Source: Diatrype stigma
Taxonomy: Eukaryota > Ascomycota > Sordariomycetes > Xylariales > Diatrypaceae
Direction of reading: 5' to 3'
Assembly: GCA_022225965.2 (NCBI GenBank)
Contig: JAKJXP020000012.1
Span: 434,001 to 498,000, forward strand
Length of the DNA: 64,000 nucleotides
Shown here: positions 26,560 to 38,136 of the stretch, piece after piece
Layout: each line of letters starts with the position of its first letter
Position numbering within the stretch: position 1 is the first letter of the stretch
Translations under genes and position numbers: made by a program
Notes under the pieces: generated by a model
Seen by the model: the letters and a program-made list of their open reading frames with translations, nothing else
What the model was told of the DNA's origin: nothing
Databases searched by the model: none

Positions 26560-29097
26560 TTACTTCCGGTTGGACTGGCTTTGGCTCCTCTCTACACGGC
26601 CGTTGCCGCCCGTGATCGAGTCGAAGTCATAGTGCTTCAGGGTGCTCTCGTATTTGGGGTTCCGCAGGAATTTTGGAACCGAATCCTACAAGTCTTGTTA
26701 GCCACCAGCAATGAACGAATTCCGACGGGATGAACTTACACTAGCCATCAACTTGAACACCGCGTTCTGCGCATCTTCGAACAGTGCCGTAACCTCGTGC
26801 AAGGTATCAATCATGGCCACGTCCTGGCCGACTGCCTTGGTCATGCGCGTAGCCAAGTTGTTTCGTAGCTGATGATCGATATTCAGCTCGCAAGGCGAGC
26901 CAGGGGCCAGGAACGCGTTGTATATTCCATACGCCTGTGCCATGATTTCCTTGATACCATCCATCGAGCTCACGGTAGGATTCTTCTGAGCCGAGCGAAT
27001 TGCCTGGCGGCAGCCCCGAACGAAATCATCCACATCTAGGTAGAACGATAGATTCTCCTCGCAGTGCGTCTCACGCAAGTTCTCCCGAAACAATAATCGC
27101 AAGGCCGCATCGCCCAATATCTTGTCTAGGCGTTGCGTGTTGGAGTCCCTAGGAACACCGCCAGAACGGGTCGGTGTCGATTCGCTTTCCGATGTACGGC
27201 CCCTGGTACCTCCTCCGTTGAGTATATCCTTTCCATTGGCCGTGAGCTGGTATATCGCATTCTTCGTCGGCTGGAATAGGGCAGCCGAGGGTGATGTGGC
27301 CATATAGGCACGATCTGTCTGCACAGCCTCCATCATGCCGTACTCGACGAAAAGCGACGCCATCTCGAAAGTCTCGCGACGTTCCACCGTGGTGCAACAG
27401 TCCATCAGCCAGTCCGACACGGATTTGCCAGTAAAGGTGTCCTTGAATGTTTTCCCGCCAATTTTACGCTCGCTGGCGATCTTCACACCCGTCAAACCGT
27501 CCCTGTAGTCGCTCAGGGTGTCCGAGTCGGCCGCGCTGACGCTCGACTTGATGTTGAGACCATTGGTTCCAAGCAATCTCCGGAAGACGACCTCCAGAGT
27601 CCCCCGATCCATCACCAACTTGTCTGTGGCCGAGTCTCTTTCCAATATACACAGCTGGCACGTCCCCTGGGCCAGTAGGTCGCCGATTTGCCTTTGCTGA
27701 ATGCCATTCCGCGAACAGAACCGGTCCAGAACGGTCAGACCCTTCGAAGTCAGCTGCCATACAGAGCCCTTCATCGTGTACGCCGGCTGCATTTTGCCAT
27801 CAGCAGACTCGATGAACCTAGCGTCTAGAAATCTTTGACATATCGACCGAGCCATATCCTTTGCCATAGAGAAGGTAGTCGTGGTCGTAGTCGTCACAAT
27901 GCGAGACGGATCCTTAGGGTCTGGCATACGATTGGACTGCGAGAATTTGAGGGAGCCAAGGTTGTTAATCGCATCTTCTGACAGAAAGGTATGTTCTACC
28001 CTCGTTAACCGAACGCGATGTGCGCCTAACGGAAGCAAGCTAACAATCAACGTCGAGAAGAGATCCTTGAAGTCCTATTGTCACCAATTAGCATATACGT
28101 CGCAGTCGGAAAGCGGGGGCGTAGAGATGATCGCTCAGGTGCCGAACGCCAACATGATCAGCCTGCTAGTAGCCTCGCCCATCCTTCGCCAATCAAATCA
28201 CAACCCCCCCAAAGAATCAGTACTCACCCTCGTGAACGGACGCTCATCGTCCGTCATGCGGAGAAGCCTCGAAGATGTTTGATGCATCTTGTTCTTATCC
28301 TGGGCCGGTAAGAGAACGGGCGGAGGACGGTTCGGGTCGGTTAAAGAATAAGGTTGCGAAATAGGGTCCTTCAACGAGGACGGGCAAGACGCTTTCTTCT
28401 GTAGACTGGGACTCACAGCAGGAGTCGAGGTGAGAGACGAGTTGTTCGAGACGGTTCTGATAGTAGGAGACCGAATAGAAAGAGATCTCGGCTCGGTATT
28501 TGTATTGGGGCCTAGCGCAACGGACAAGCGACCCAAGGTGGAGGTCGAACTTCGAGTGCGAAGAGTAGGCTCTGAAATATTGGAGATGGTCTTGTCAAAA
28601 GCAGTAGCAGCGAAAGCAAAAAAGCCCCCTGATCTTGGGGTTTTGATCGGGGAAGGGATTGAGCTGGCCGAAGCGGTATACTGGTGGCCTTGGTGCTGTT
28701 GACGGGAGGTGCTGATACTGCTCAACGAAGCAGTTGAGGCTTTGTTGCGCACAGATTCGACAGGCGCCGCAGCACTGTTGCCGGTGGAGGTAGTGGTGGT
28801 GGTGGCCTCGTGTGCTGGAGAAGGAGAAGGAGAAGGAGAAGGCTCGTCGTGCCGCTGGGGTGGCGGTTTCGGCGGGCTGGCAGTGTCGGGGCTGTTAGCG
28901 TCGGAGCGGCCAATGGGGGTGTTATTGCCGGGTTTGCTGGTGTTGTTGCTTTCGTCGCCGTTGTCGTTGCTATTGTCTGGGGACTGGGATGTGCCTGATC
29001 CTTCTTCGAGGATGGTGGTGGTGGTGGTGGACGTGGTGGTAGTGGCAGCAGTGGTGGTTGTAGAGGTGGTTATATTGGGCTGAGAGTGTGCAGCCAT
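26560..29097 (-). CDS. flbA: RGS-domain regulator of G-protein signalling, FlbA/Rgs1 type
   Basis: Three exons: 29097-28228, 28074-26740 and 26685-26560, with introns of 153 and 54 bp. They give 776 residues. The N-terminus (about 1-280) is disordered, with poly-Thr and Ser/Pro repeats. A DEP-type region spans about 290-410 (DFKDLFSTLIVSLLPLG, SICQRFLDARFIE, VWQLTSKGLTVLDRF). A second DEP domain spans about 505-590 (GKSVSDWLMDCCT, ASLFVEYGMMEAV). The RGS domain starts near 603 (RLDKILGDAALRLLFREN, ENLSFYLDVDDF) and ends in SVPKFLRNPKYESTLKHYDFD, which is split by the last intron. Family role: GTPase-activating protein for the Galpha subunit FadA/MagB; it restrains vegetative growth and permits conidiation. 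The domain set and order match FlbA rather than shorter RGS proteins. Confidence 0.94.
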
Positions 29098-29676
29098 TTA
29101 CTACCGTTCACAGTTAAGGAGGCTTGGAAACGGTTTTAGGTTGGCGGAGAGGCTGCGACGGATTATTATTAAGAACGGCCGCTGCTGCCCATGGGAGTCG
29201 GGACTTCAGGGTCATGTGCTGTAAGTAAACCAGATGGGCCCAGGCGGCGGCACACTAAAGCCAAAACCAAAACCAAAGCCAAAACCCAAGTCCTGCCTGT
29301 ACGCTAGCTTAGGATTAGGAAGGTTAAAGCATTGACGGCCTGGTTATTATTACTGTCTGGCTGTTTTACTCCCCCCTTTCTGGGTATGGGCTTATGGTTT
29401 ATGGTTTAGTTTATGTAGGTAGTTCTTTGGTTCTTTGGTTCTTTCTTTCTTTTTCTCTTCAGCGTCTTTTCTCTCTTTCACGGCGAGCAGGACACACAGG
29501 CAAGCAGCAGGTAATGGCAATGCAGCTGGGATCGAGTATCAAGTCGCGCAGGGTAGTGCAATGTAGGTAATGAACAGGTGTGCGGGTATGTCTATGGATG
29601 GATGTCTGTATCTCGCACTCGGCGTGGGTGTGAGTGAGTGTCTGGTGTGCGCGTGTATGCAGTACGTCGTATGTGA

Positions 29677-29720
29677 TGTATGTATGTATGTATGTATGTA
29701 TGTATGTATGTATGTATGTA
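29677..29720. repeat. TGTA tetranucleotide microsatellite
   Basis: Eleven perfect TGTA units in a row, 44 bp, at the left edge of the gene-poor block and upstream of the RGS gene. Confidence 0.9.
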
Positions 29721-32700
29721 GGAGGCATGTAGGCATGTATGTACGAATGCTGGTACTAGGTTATGTAGGTAATGTGAGCGTGCGGAACGTGGAAAACATG
29801 CGACAAGAGCGGGAGAGAGAAGGAGGGGGGTGCTATTGTTGTATTCAGTGTACAAGAAATTCCTGTGCCCGGTTTTGTCAAGGGGAAGTGCCCAGTACGG
29901 AGCCCGGCCACCTCCTTTATCGATCGGCACGAGTATTGAGTACTCGTGCGCAACAGCCACAGAAACGGAGGGAAGCCAGCCTGTAAGTAGAGAGAACTTC
30001 GGCAATGATGGCCAGTACTTGTGGAAGCAGAAGGAGGTACTCGGACATCGACAAAGCCCTCCGCCAAACTAGAAAGAAAAAGGGGAGCGTGCCGGTTCCT
30101 CGGCGAGTGGATTGGTGGTGGCAGACAAGGCCTGCTGAAGTACCAGGTACAGGTGTAGGACCCCTGTAAGATACATGGTACAAGAGAGGCGTGCATGCGG
30201 GTCCAGGCTTGCTTGGTGGGAAATCGAGGCCTGCCATGCCAGCCATGCATGTGGGAGCAGGGGGGCAGGGGATGGGGTTCGCCTGCAGTGCCTCTCTTTT
30301 CCTTTTTCCCTCCTACGATGCAGAGGCCAGAGTGGGACACGCACGCTAGGAGCCACTTAATTCTGATGCAGCCCACTTAGACAATGAAGATGATACCCTT
30401 AGGTGGTGTACACACTCTGATGCTCTGCTACTGTAGGCCGGAATAGCACCATTATCCACCAGAGTGCCACTTCCACGACAGGGACGGTCCCTGGCTGCTG
30501 GATAGCGGCAGTACACAGTAGAGTGAAAAGAAGCTTCGGACAGGCAAGACTGTCGTACCATGATGAAAGCGCCATGATGAAAGCGCTTGACCGATACTAT
30601 ACCTAGGTAGTATATCCACGCTCTATATCCATATATTAGGTGGATTGTGTACACCTACAAATTGTGGGCAGAACCATGCTGCCTACATAGTATGGTGGTC
30701 GATAAGTAATCATGCTGTCCATGTGCAGTCCATGTGGGATCGATAGTATCTTAGCGGCATTGGTACAGACGTATGTTAAATGAATCCGCGGATAGGAACT
30801 AAAGAACGTGTGCGAATGTGGGTCGTATGAGATCGTCTGCCAGGAATCTGAGTATAGACGTAATAGGAAGGGAAATAAATCGAATCTTATGCAGATCAAT
30901 GTGCGTGTTCTGGATGTGCTGATGTCCTGGACAACTACCTACTAGGTATCAGTATCAGTAGGTAGGCAGGTAGGCATGTTCACACATACATACATACATA
31001 CATACATGTACTAACTATAGGATATGCGGTCAGCATGGCTATAGGGTGGCAGGGTGGGCAGGCTGACAGTAGGTACCTATGTGTGTAGGTCTCCTGTGTA
31101 GGTAGTTATGTACATACATCCATGATATATCCAGCTATTGCAGCGCCTATTGCTGCTATCGTATGGACATACTACACAATTGCCTATTGGTGAGCCTACT
31201 AAGCTAAAGGAATCAGTGGATGCTTTTGATTTTTTTCAACTAGCACTATGTGGTATTTCAACTAGTCGTAGTATTGGGTGGGACTGCCAACCTGCCGCCG
31301 CATAGAACCCCATCATTTGCCATGTGCAAGAGACCACCTTCTTTTCTGCAAGTGGTGTAGGTAAGATTTTGCAAGACCCGGACATGGATGTCTCATCTGT
31401 GGACTAGTTACTTAGTCCAGCATTGCAATCTTGGGAACGGCAGGCAAGTCGGCAATACATCGGCCACCGAACGACCAAGAAGAGCTGACATCAAGTTTCG
31501 GTTTTACGTCGCAGCACTGACTGACTGTACGGAACACAGATGCATACCATAGCATTAAACAATTTCAGATCATGATGCAGCCCATGATGCAGCCCACCCT
31601 GTCTATAGATGGTCTATAGATGGTCCGGGGATCACCGCAGACCGACGTCCTCCGATGAGGCAAACAACCACTCCTACTATGTAGAGTTCCCGGGCAGCCC
31701 GGGTTACTGAACTTAATTGTGCCAAGGCTACACCTATCAGGACCGTTCCGAGGTCCGTTGCAGCCACGGCACGCCGTGCTAGTGCTAAGGAGATACAGCA
31801 CGGCAAACTAGATCGTCACCTTGACAGACCGTAACTCCTTACCAGTTGAGCCATGAGTAAGAGATGAGAGCTCGCGTGTTACAAATTCTCCGCTGTCACT
31901 CCACACCTCCTTAGCCTAACCACAGTCCAAGGCTTGCCAAGTCGAAAGAACCGAGCGAATGAGGGCCCTCGTCGTTGAGCCATGATGACGACGATAAAAA
32001 CGTGGGACTGGAAAATAGGGAAAATCGCAAAAGACCGCATAGTCTAATCCCGTCTGCCAAAGCAATTCATTAGTAATAGCAAAAGCACGGGAGTGATTCT
32101 GCGGACACCTGCCACAGGGCGGTCCCGCCATTTCCACGTTTCGAAGGTTTCGAATCTTTCTAGAAGGACCTGCGCATGAGACAGAGGTTGGTGGCATGGG
32201 TCGGGTTGTGACCCTTGGACAACGGTGGCAAGAGAAAAAAGAATGCTAGCCGTCGCTGGCTGTCGTCGGATGCTCGACGAGTTACAACTTTGCTTCGTAC
32301 AGCACGTGTCGCACACGTGCCATCCCTGAACAGACTACTAAGCGTTGTACAGAGTAATATGATGTGTCCCGCAGTTCGTACGTACATAGCATGTTGGATA
32401 TATGGGCTGTTAGTCAGCGCCCAGCAACATGCAGCTTTCTCAAGATGATATGTCATCACATGTATACCTAATGAAGTATGCCGTATGCCTAGGAACGACC
32501 GCATCACACCGTACCTTTCCTTTCCCCTGAAATCAACAATCATATAGGGGCCTTTTGGCTTTGAACAAATACTCGCAGTAGGATCTAGTCGACCGCCATT
32601 TCTATCCCGATTCCCCAATGCAACGGACTCGCGGGCCACGACAGCCATGAGAAAAACGTGAGCAATGCGCCTCATCTCAGTAACACGACCACACGTAGTA

Positions 32701-32781
32701 CCGAGACACCAACACGGCATGATCCAGCACCTATACGCGGGTACCTAGATTGCTACATAGGCGTAATGTCCCGTGTTCTTA

Positions 32782-32837
32782 CAATCCGCCTATACACACC
32801 GGACAAAAACGATATACACACCGGACATTAACCGCAT
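32782..32837 (+). repeat. Left TIR of the MULE-like MITE
   Basis: 56 bp identical in inverted orientation to 33255-33310. It contains TATACACACCGGACA twice, possibly repeated transposase-binding sites. Confidence 0.92.
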
Positions 32838-33005
32838 TTGGACGCACTCCACACCACCCATCCACCACCTATCTCACAACCTAACACACCACCTAATACA
32901 CCACCTAATACACCCAACAACAACCTATCACCAATACCCTCACAGCACAATTACATACATATATCCAAATGGGGGGACTCCCACCGTCCCTCCAAACCCC
33001 CCGGA

Positions 33006-33076
33006 CCTAACCCTAACCCTAAACTAACCCTAACCCTAACTAACCCGTATCTTTGTACGGGACCTAACCCTAACCC
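33006..33076. repeat. Interstitial telomere-like (CCCTAA)n arrays
   Basis: Two blocks of CCTAACCCTAACCC-type repeats with slips such as CTAAACTAACC and CTAACTAACCC: one at 33006-33046 of about six units, the other at 33063-33076 of two units. Between them is a perfect short hairpin, CCCGTA-TCTTTG-TACGGG. The unit matches the TTAGGG telomere repeat used by most filamentous ascomycetes. The arrays lie wholly inside the TIR element. Confidence 0.9.
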
Positions 33077-33254
33077 ATAACTGCAGCGCTGCGCAATGGC
33101 GGCGCTGGCGTATGTATAGGTGCAGGTAGGTGCAGGTATAGGTAGGTATGTAAGTAGGTAAGTGGTGGTGGATGTTAGGGAGTGACTTGGAAGGTGCCAG
33201 GCTTGAATGTGGCTTAAGGTGTGGCACAGGTGGCTAATGCGCTAACCTTACCAT

Positions 33255-33310
33255 ATGCGGTTAATGTCCGGTGTGTATATCGTTTTTGTCCGGTGTGTAT
33301 AGGCGGATTG
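33255..33310 (-). repeat. Right TIR of the MULE-like MITE
   Basis: Exact inverted copy of the left TIR, immediately followed by the second copy of the 9-bp GTGTTCTTA duplication. Confidence 0.92.
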
Positions 33311-36300
33311 GTGTTCTTACTACGTACGCGAGCAGATGGAGCCGCCATCCTTGGAATTCATCCATGAACTATCACAACCTCAGGACTCACTGAGTTCTAG
33401 TCATAGTATTACCTAATATGGTAGCTAGCAGCTCCTACGGCAGGAAGACGTGAACATCCAAAAACAAACTTTCAATGCATTGATCGGATTGGTCAAGGAA
33501 CGAGGAATCGGGCGCCAGGAGTGAGAATCTTTGCGGTTTTCTATGAAAGATATACCAGGTGGATCTTCAATGACCAAATTGCCAAATTGCGCGGCAGAAA
33601 ATGGAGGTAGAGACGGTCACTTTACGTATCACTTGCTATCCCCCCCTCTTTCAGATAGCTGATAGTGCGAAGTGAGTTTCGGCGACAGATGATAGGCCAT
33701 TGCCATCTCTATCCTCATTGCATATCACGTTGCGTACCAGGATTTATTGTACATTCATGCTTGCTCGCATGCATGCCCTTTCTTCCTGCCAGACCGACCA
33801 GATCTGCACGTGCCGCCAGGGATCCGACCCTCCACTTCTCTGACTCCATCCGTCTTCGGTATTACCGCACTTTCCGCTTTCGGAGAGGTCTATTACTATT
33901 ACTATGTATAATAAATAGTATGGACTGGAATGACGATACATAAACTAGAACGAGGTTTGCGATGTTGAGCAGCTGGACATCGTGAGCAATCGGTGCCTCG
34001 TAACATACTAAATAGGTAGTTGGAATATATTAATCATCTTCGTTTCGTGCCGAATTGCCTTGGCTCAAATCTGATGCTGCCATAATGAGGACAGACTTGG
34101 CAAGCAGGCCACCGCTTTCCGGACAGCAGAGTCCCAGTCACCACCATAGGAGTTTACCAGCCGGGATTTCAGTTCATTCGCCCGAGTTTCAATATACGCA
34201 CCTGTCCGGTTCAGGTGCCTAAACATCCGCCGATGTTTCGGTAGTCCTTTGTCTTTCAATAAGCGCACTGCTGTCCAACTGTAAGGCAATCTCACTTCCG
34301 GACGAGATGAATATATAAGAGTCATCCCATGAAGCGTTCCACATAGATTGTAACTATACGCAGCAGCTGCATTGTCATCTCGAACCGACCTGGTGAGTCG
34401 TTTTGGGTGCATGTGTGCTTCGGTGCACCAAAGGCAGATATTTCAGTCCGAGCATTGGTGACGTCGCTTTTACCATCCATCCCATCTACGGCTGCAATGC
34501 AATGCAACTCGACCAAACCGGTCCTAGACAGTCCATCATTTGCCACTCGTCCAGACCTAATGACGAATGGCGCATGTGGTAAATATGCCCATCAACATGC
34601 AAGAGAAGTCAACCCCTATCTCCAGGAAAGAATTTCCGGTATTACGTCCCAAGCTCATCACATCGCTCAGGCGATTATCAGTCAAGTGCATATGCACTCG
34701 TGATAACCTGTTGAGACATGATTACATAGTCACTGTGTAGTCTCCGATTCTGTATTGCTCTCCACAAAACCTTGTACCATTAGAAGTGTGATATTGTGAG
34801 ATGCTACGTTGAACAGGGAAAACCCCTCATAGAAGCCTCGGGATATGATTACTCATAGCACGACGTAGTTAGAAACCTTATTATTCTGGCCATGCCCCTT
34901 TTTAGATCTTTTTGCATACATCAACTCCCTGTCGGTAGGCATGAACATCATCAGAAGCTAGGCGGACAAGCTGATCGATCCAGTGGATCCAACCCCCCCT
35001 TTTCCGCCAAGGTGACACCCAGCTCGGCATTGAATAGGTAGTCCAGGGGAAACTTTAACTTCCATAGCCCTAAATGCTAGATAGCCACGTTCGAGGGGTT
35101 CTAGATGGCGTCGAATAAACTACGAGTGCCTAGTTCCAGTTCCGCATCGTGACGATTCCACCAACCACGGATCACGCACCATGCCACAAGTCAAGCTGAT
35201 ACAGAAGTTCAAACATCGCTACTAGGCGAGAATCGAAAACCCATCCGCCAAATGCCGCCTCAAATAGACACTCGGCCGGTTTCCTAACATGGGCTGGCCA
35301 TGTTCCGCGTAATCTGCAAGTACTTACTTGGCTTTCCGTATATGTGATGCCGGTATGAACTACCCAGGCAGCTAATCTCCATCTCTCACGTATATAGCCG
35401 GAGATCCAGAGAGTTGGTAAATTAGCGCCTGTCCACACCAGCGTACAGACTTTTCTTTTTAGTCTGCACGATCCCCTCGTGTTAATCGTTGTGACATATC
35501 GTGCCAAGCTAGGGTTTAGCTGGAAGTGACATGATGGCCGCTCCCCCGGCCTGAATAGGGAAGGTCACCTGCTTGTAGCTGACAATCTGCAACGCACGTT
35601 AGATCTTCCTTCCCTTCAGCCTCAACATCTAGGTGATATCTATAAAAAGTTGCCTCGTGCACCAATGCTCCTTCGCTTCGTCCGACGTCTTTTCCTCCCC
35701 CACAGAAACACTACCCAAATCCCGATGTCATACAAACCCCGGTGACGCGTCACGAGCCAATGCTCTTCCTGCCTATCTTCATCAACCCCAACCGCTCGCC
35801 GCCGCGTTCGCGTTCAGCCAGGGGTGGATATCGACGACTAAGGCGCTAGTTGGAAGGATCGCTCGCCGGCTCTCCTCTCCTCCCCACAACTTCGGGATTT
35901 TTTCTAGAAGCAATTTCGAAGACACGAGCTAACTAAGCTTTTCGCATGGACATGGACCCCCAAGGGCCAGGCCCTCCCCGGGTCGCCAGCTGAAACTCGT
36001 GTAAAAAACGTTCTATCGTGCTGGGACCGGCCGATTCTATTACTACGCAGGCATTATGTAACTATCACGCAGTAATACGGTGTCTGAGGGGTGCTTATAC
36101 GTATGTTTCAAGTTACTATGGCTAACCCGGTATTCTCTCTTGCCTCGCTATATCTCTCTGCCTACGATATTTCTATGTACGTATCTGGTATGTACGCATC
36201 GTCAAGATCGACGGCGCTTGTGCGCAGCTGAGATCGCGTCGTGACGCTTCGTGAGGACCCTGGGGCCTAGTTAGGCTAACGCGAACGCCCTCGCACATCA

Positions 36301-38099
36301 CTCACCCCCATCAGGAGAATTTGACGTGCTAGTGAGCCGGAAAATAGGAAAGCACGCACCGTCTCTTGTCTTGTCTCTCCGGAGTAGCCGTGGAAAGCGT
36401 TGATCAATTGGAGTAACCCGTAGGTCTGCTCGTTGCTCGGGGATATCCAAGTTCAGCTGGCTATCACGATCATAGCGAGTGACGTCCTCGTCCTTACGTA
36501 ACTTGCTAGTATCCCCAGATATCCAGATATCCAGACACGTGCCAGCCTAATTTGTTGTGTGACAGAAGGCTGACGCTTTTCTCTGTGCTATGATACCAGG
36601 CATAAATTTCAAAAAACTGTTACGTACTGCCCGGTAACATTATCCTTAACAAGACTTCAAGAAAATCGTCGAAGTATCTTAAACCAAACCCGGGACCCCA
36701 TGCTTAGCCGGAGCAATATTACCGTCTTCTTGAAAACCACCCTTAATAGCATGATAAAAAAGTATCTATGCATCGGTTCATCCTAATACGCGTATCCGTT
36801 TACTATCGGTTCTCCTAAGCCGATGGCCCACCAGCATCTCATAACTGGCCCCCATGATTATGTAACACATAAAGTTGTGAAAAATACTTCGTCATGCGAA
36901 CAGCGCTTGGGATAGGAGAATCTCCCTAAGAACACTTCCAACCGACGCAGGTACATAGAGCTAATGGGGGACTTGTAGAGGTACTGGTTCGTTCCGTTAC
37001 GGCGCCATTCTCGACGCCACCAGCCATAGTCCGAAACTAATAACTTCCACGATAGTAAGTGTTAGTGCAGTGATGAAACAATAGGGGCAGATAGGGCCAA
37101 GCGCCGGCTACAGTATAGCAGGCACAGGTCAGATGGAGCCAGGGAACTTTCTTAGAAGGCGTTAACTGGCCCTAACTAGTGGTGTTTTGGTGATAGCTCG
37201 GCCGCTCCGCGACGGTGTACACGATACCGTTTGCGAACAAGTTTGCGAGTTTTAACCTGGAATCGAAATAATTCCGAAGCGGAAGGATTATGTCATGGCC
37301 CGGCAACTACATAGTACTACAAGATATCGCTCAATTCTACGAATACGATCTTTACTAAATATTTGCATAGAACTGATCGTGGAGTGTTTTTTATGACGAC
37401 AGGCGCTTGAACGAGAGTAGTTGATTAGTTACAAGATGTTACAAGATGAGATCTGGATTCATGCTGTGCGAGTTCCCACGTGCAGACACCAGGCTAGCCA
37501 ATGATCGTTGAACACAGGCTCATGGCATTGTGATCTCAGTCCCAAATTACACCCTTGATTAACGACATCTCTCTCTCTCTCGCCAACGTTTCTGTGCTTC
37601 ATGAATCATACCTCTATCAAGGAGATGCTGCTATTACGTAGCTTAATGATTACATAACCCTTCGCGATCTCGACTCGTCTATACAGGCATCTTGGCATCT
37701 TGGTATCTTCACTACGCATTGCCATGTGCACGGCAGAATCTCCCTGTCCCTGCGGTACTTTACTTCGTACAATACCTGAATGCCTGCCTGTGTTGCCTGT
37801 GCTTTCGGAGCGGAGGCCGATCCAGCCAACCTCGGAGTTACACACAGATCAAAAGGAGGGGTTGCCCGTCTTGTTAGAATTAACGTGCTATTTAGCTAGT
37901 GCTATTGTTGATGCTATTGCGCACTAGGCTCTTCGCGTCATAAACCAAATGCCATAGCATGATTTCCTGCCCACTATCGGCTTCTTAGTTCCCGATCATG
38001 TAGGTAGTCGAGCTTTCCGCATTACCCATCGACCCGCCTGCCCGTACAACGCTATTGTACGTAGTTGGGAACTGGCGGTATATGTAGCTGGCTAGTGCA

Positions 38100-38136
38100 G
38101 CGACTTGAGCGACTTCAGCGACTTCAGCGACTTCAG
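38100..38136. repeat. GCGACTTCA minisatellite
   Basis: Four tandem copies of a 9-bp unit, the first with a one-base variant (GCGACTTGA). Not coding as far as I can see. Confidence 0.8.

Larger units (their letters stand above)
32782..33310. mobile_element. Non-autonomous Mutator-like MITE with 56-bp perfect TIRs
   Basis: 529 bp bounded by perfect 56-bp terminal inverted repeats (32782-32837 and 33255-33310), which begin CAATCCGCCTATACACACCG. They are flanked by a perfect 9-bp direct repeat, GTGTTCTTA (32773-32781 and 33311-33319). Long TIRs plus a 9-bp duplication are the hallmarks of Mutator-like (MULE/Hop-type) transposons. There is no transposase frame, so it is non-autonomous. Each TIR itself carries the word TATACACACCGGACA twice. 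The interior is strand-asymmetric: CA/CC-rich on the left, GT/GG-rich on the right. It includes two telomere-like arrays. Perfect TIRs and duplication imply a fairly recent insertion. Confidence 0.88.

Noticed and set aside
31800..31870. Minus-strand TGGCTCAACTGG resembling an A-box
   Set aside because: No B-box at tRNA spacing; more likely a chance match or part of an eroded frame.
32160..32720. 186-codon minus-strand frame with a hydrophobic start, possible secreted protein
   Set aside because: The signal-like region is weak and contains charged residues, no conserved cysteine pattern follows, and the frame has no recognisable homolog.
35172..35507. 111-codon minus-strand frame
   Set aside because: No recognisable motif and no joining exons; could be an eroded gene but nothing supports it.
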